From positions 1-5,835 of the forward strand of contig JAJFHI010000232.1 in NCBI GenBank assembly GCA_021775715.1: a DNA stretch of 5,835 bases, in the 5' to 3' direction. The position numbers were made by a program, and so were the translations under genes. Under the pieces are notes generated by a model that ran no database searches, was not told where the DNA came from, and was given only the letters and a program-made list of their open reading frames with translations. Source of the DNA: Hyphomicrobiaceae bacterium. GTDB lineage: Bacteria; Pseudomonadota; Alphaproteobacteria; Rhizobiales; Hyphomicrobiaceae. Position 1 is the stretch's first letter; each line of letters begins with the position of its first letter. Shown here piece after piece: positions 5,028 to 5,835 of this stretch.

Positions 5028-5835
5028 TTACGAACCAAGATCGAAGACGTACAGAGCGGCACCGGTGTCGAGCTGCTTCAGGTGCTCAGGAACACCTTTA
5101 CCAGCCCATAGTGGGAACGCACCACCATAACCAGAGACAACGGCGATGTACTGTTTGCCATCAACTGTGTAAGTGATCGTTCCACCGACGATGCCAGAAC
5201 CAGTGCGGAAGCTCCAAAGCTTCTTACCTGATACCTGATCAATAGCTACCAAGTCACCTTCGAAAGTACCGACGAACGCAAGGCCACCACCTGTTGTCAA
5301 AACAGAGGCGGACTGCAGTGGTGAGCGGTTTGCCCACTTCCACAGTTCTTTGCCTGTCGACACGTTGATAGCGACAAGGTCACCACGACCTGGGCCTGTG
5401 ACTTCGCCTTCAGCGCCAAGATACATTGTTCCTTTTTTGAACGATGTTTCCAGGTGCGTTAGCTTCACGCACATTTCCATGTTTGGAATGACCACAACGT
5501 TGGACTTAGGGTTGTAGGCCATTGGTGCCCAACCCTTACCACCGAAGAACGATGGGCAGAATGTTGCTGGCTTATCAACGCCTGGGCGCTTGTCAGCTTT
5601 AACAACCATCTTGCCAGTTTTCTGGTCAACCGTACCCCAGTCAACAGTCGAAAATGGCTGCGAGCTGATGAACTTGCCGTTTGTCCGGTCAAGCAGGTAA
5701 AGGTGGCCGTTTTTGTTAGCCTGAATGAGACCTTTGATGGTTTTTCCACCACGAGGTACATCAATCAGAACTGGTTCGTTCATAGCGTCATAGTCCCATG
5801 CATCAGATGGAACGAACTGGAAGTGCCATTTGCGC
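5028..5835 (-). CDS. PQQ-dependent methanol/ethanol-family dehydrogenase, partial (N-terminus beyond right edge)
   Basis: The coding frame is open through the right edge, so the ATG at 5783 is an internal Met and not the start. The visible 268 residues are the C-terminal portion of an enzyme that is usually about 600 residues long. The first residues read KWHFQFVPSDAWDYDAMNEP, matching the catalytic region of this family. The first Asp of WDYD is the expected general base; the second is at the position occupied by Asp in lanthanide-dependent XoxF and Ala in calcium-dependent MxaF. Then come the family-typical NGHLYLLDRTNGKFI, CPSFFGGKGWAPMAYNP, propeller motifs (AINVSTGKELWKW, AIDQVSGKKLWSF) and a C-terminus ending ALYVFDLGS. 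It should oxidise a primary alcohol in the periplasm and reduce a c-type cytochrome, plausibly the fusion protein encoded next. Assignment to xoxF-like or exaA/pedH-like enzymes is unsafe without the N-terminal half, so no symbol is given. Confidence 0.93.
   Translation of the reverse strand, partial: RKWHFQFVPSDAWDYDAMNEPVLIDVPRGGKTIKGLIQANKNGHLYLLDRTNGKFISSQPFSTVDWGTVDQKTGKMVVKADKRPGVDKPATFCPSFFGGKGWAPMAYNPKSNVVVIPNMEMCVKLTHLETSFKKGTMYLGAEGEVTGPGRGDLVAINVSTGKELWKWANRSPLQSASVLTTGGGLAFVGTFEGDLVAIDQVSGKKLWSFRTGSGIVGGTITYTVDGKQYIAVVSGYGGAFPLWAGKGVPEHLKQLDTGAALYVFDLGS

Noticed and set aside
5028..5783. Dehydrogenase beginning at ATG 5783 as a short 251-residue enzyme
   Set aside because: The frame continues upstream through WHFQFVPSDAWDYD, part of the conserved family core, so the Met is internal and the gene is cut by the window edge.

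Overview
This 5.8 kb window appears to be a stretch of Gram-negative, probably proteobacterial, periplasmic quinoprotein (PQQ-dependent) oxidation genes. All supported genes lie on the minus strand, so transcription runs from the right edge to the left. The evidence for the organism type is indirect: PQQ-type eight-bladed propeller dehydrogenases, Sec-type signal peptides on the complete products, a c-type cytochrome domain, and a binding protein of the kind that accompanies methanol/ethanol dehydrogenases. This fits a methylotroph-like or alcohol-oxidising bacterium, possibly an alphaproteobacterium, but species and genus cannot be read from the window.

Layout in transcription order (right to left): (1) 5835-5028, the C-terminal 268 residues of a PQQ-dependent methanol/ethanol-family dehydrogenase whose N-terminal part lies outside the window. 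(2) 5027-4913, an intercistronic gap with three inverted repeats, one of them an 11-bp perfect stem followed by five T's. (3) 4912-3671, a 413-residue secreted protein that joins a quinoprotein-associated substrate-binding-protein domain to a C-terminal mono-haem cytochrome c domain. (4) 3620-3587, a convincing rho-independent terminator closing this unit. (5) 3422-1614, a second complete PQQ-dependent dehydrogenase of 602 residues, with unusual residues at the expected active site. (6) 1490-678, a secreted TPR-repeat protein. (7) 555-1, a second secreted TPR protein that is a tandem paralogue of the first and runs off the left edge.

Proposed working model (inference): the first dehydrogenase oxidises an alcohol in the periplasm and passes electrons from PQQH2 to the haem of the adjacent fusion protein. 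The binding-protein half of that fusion would dock to, or help mature, the dehydrogenase. The pair resembles the xoxF-xoxG-xoxJ arrangement, with the G-like and J-like functions on one polypeptide. The second dehydrogenase appears to be transcribed separately and may serve another substrate. The TPR proteins look like periplasmic scaffold or assembly factors of unknown role.

The most interesting points are the binding-protein/cytochrome fusion, the Asp-to-Gly change at the expected catalytic position of the second dehydrogenase, and the tandem TPR pair. No RNA genes, mobile elements, CRISPR arrays or plus-strand genes could be supported.
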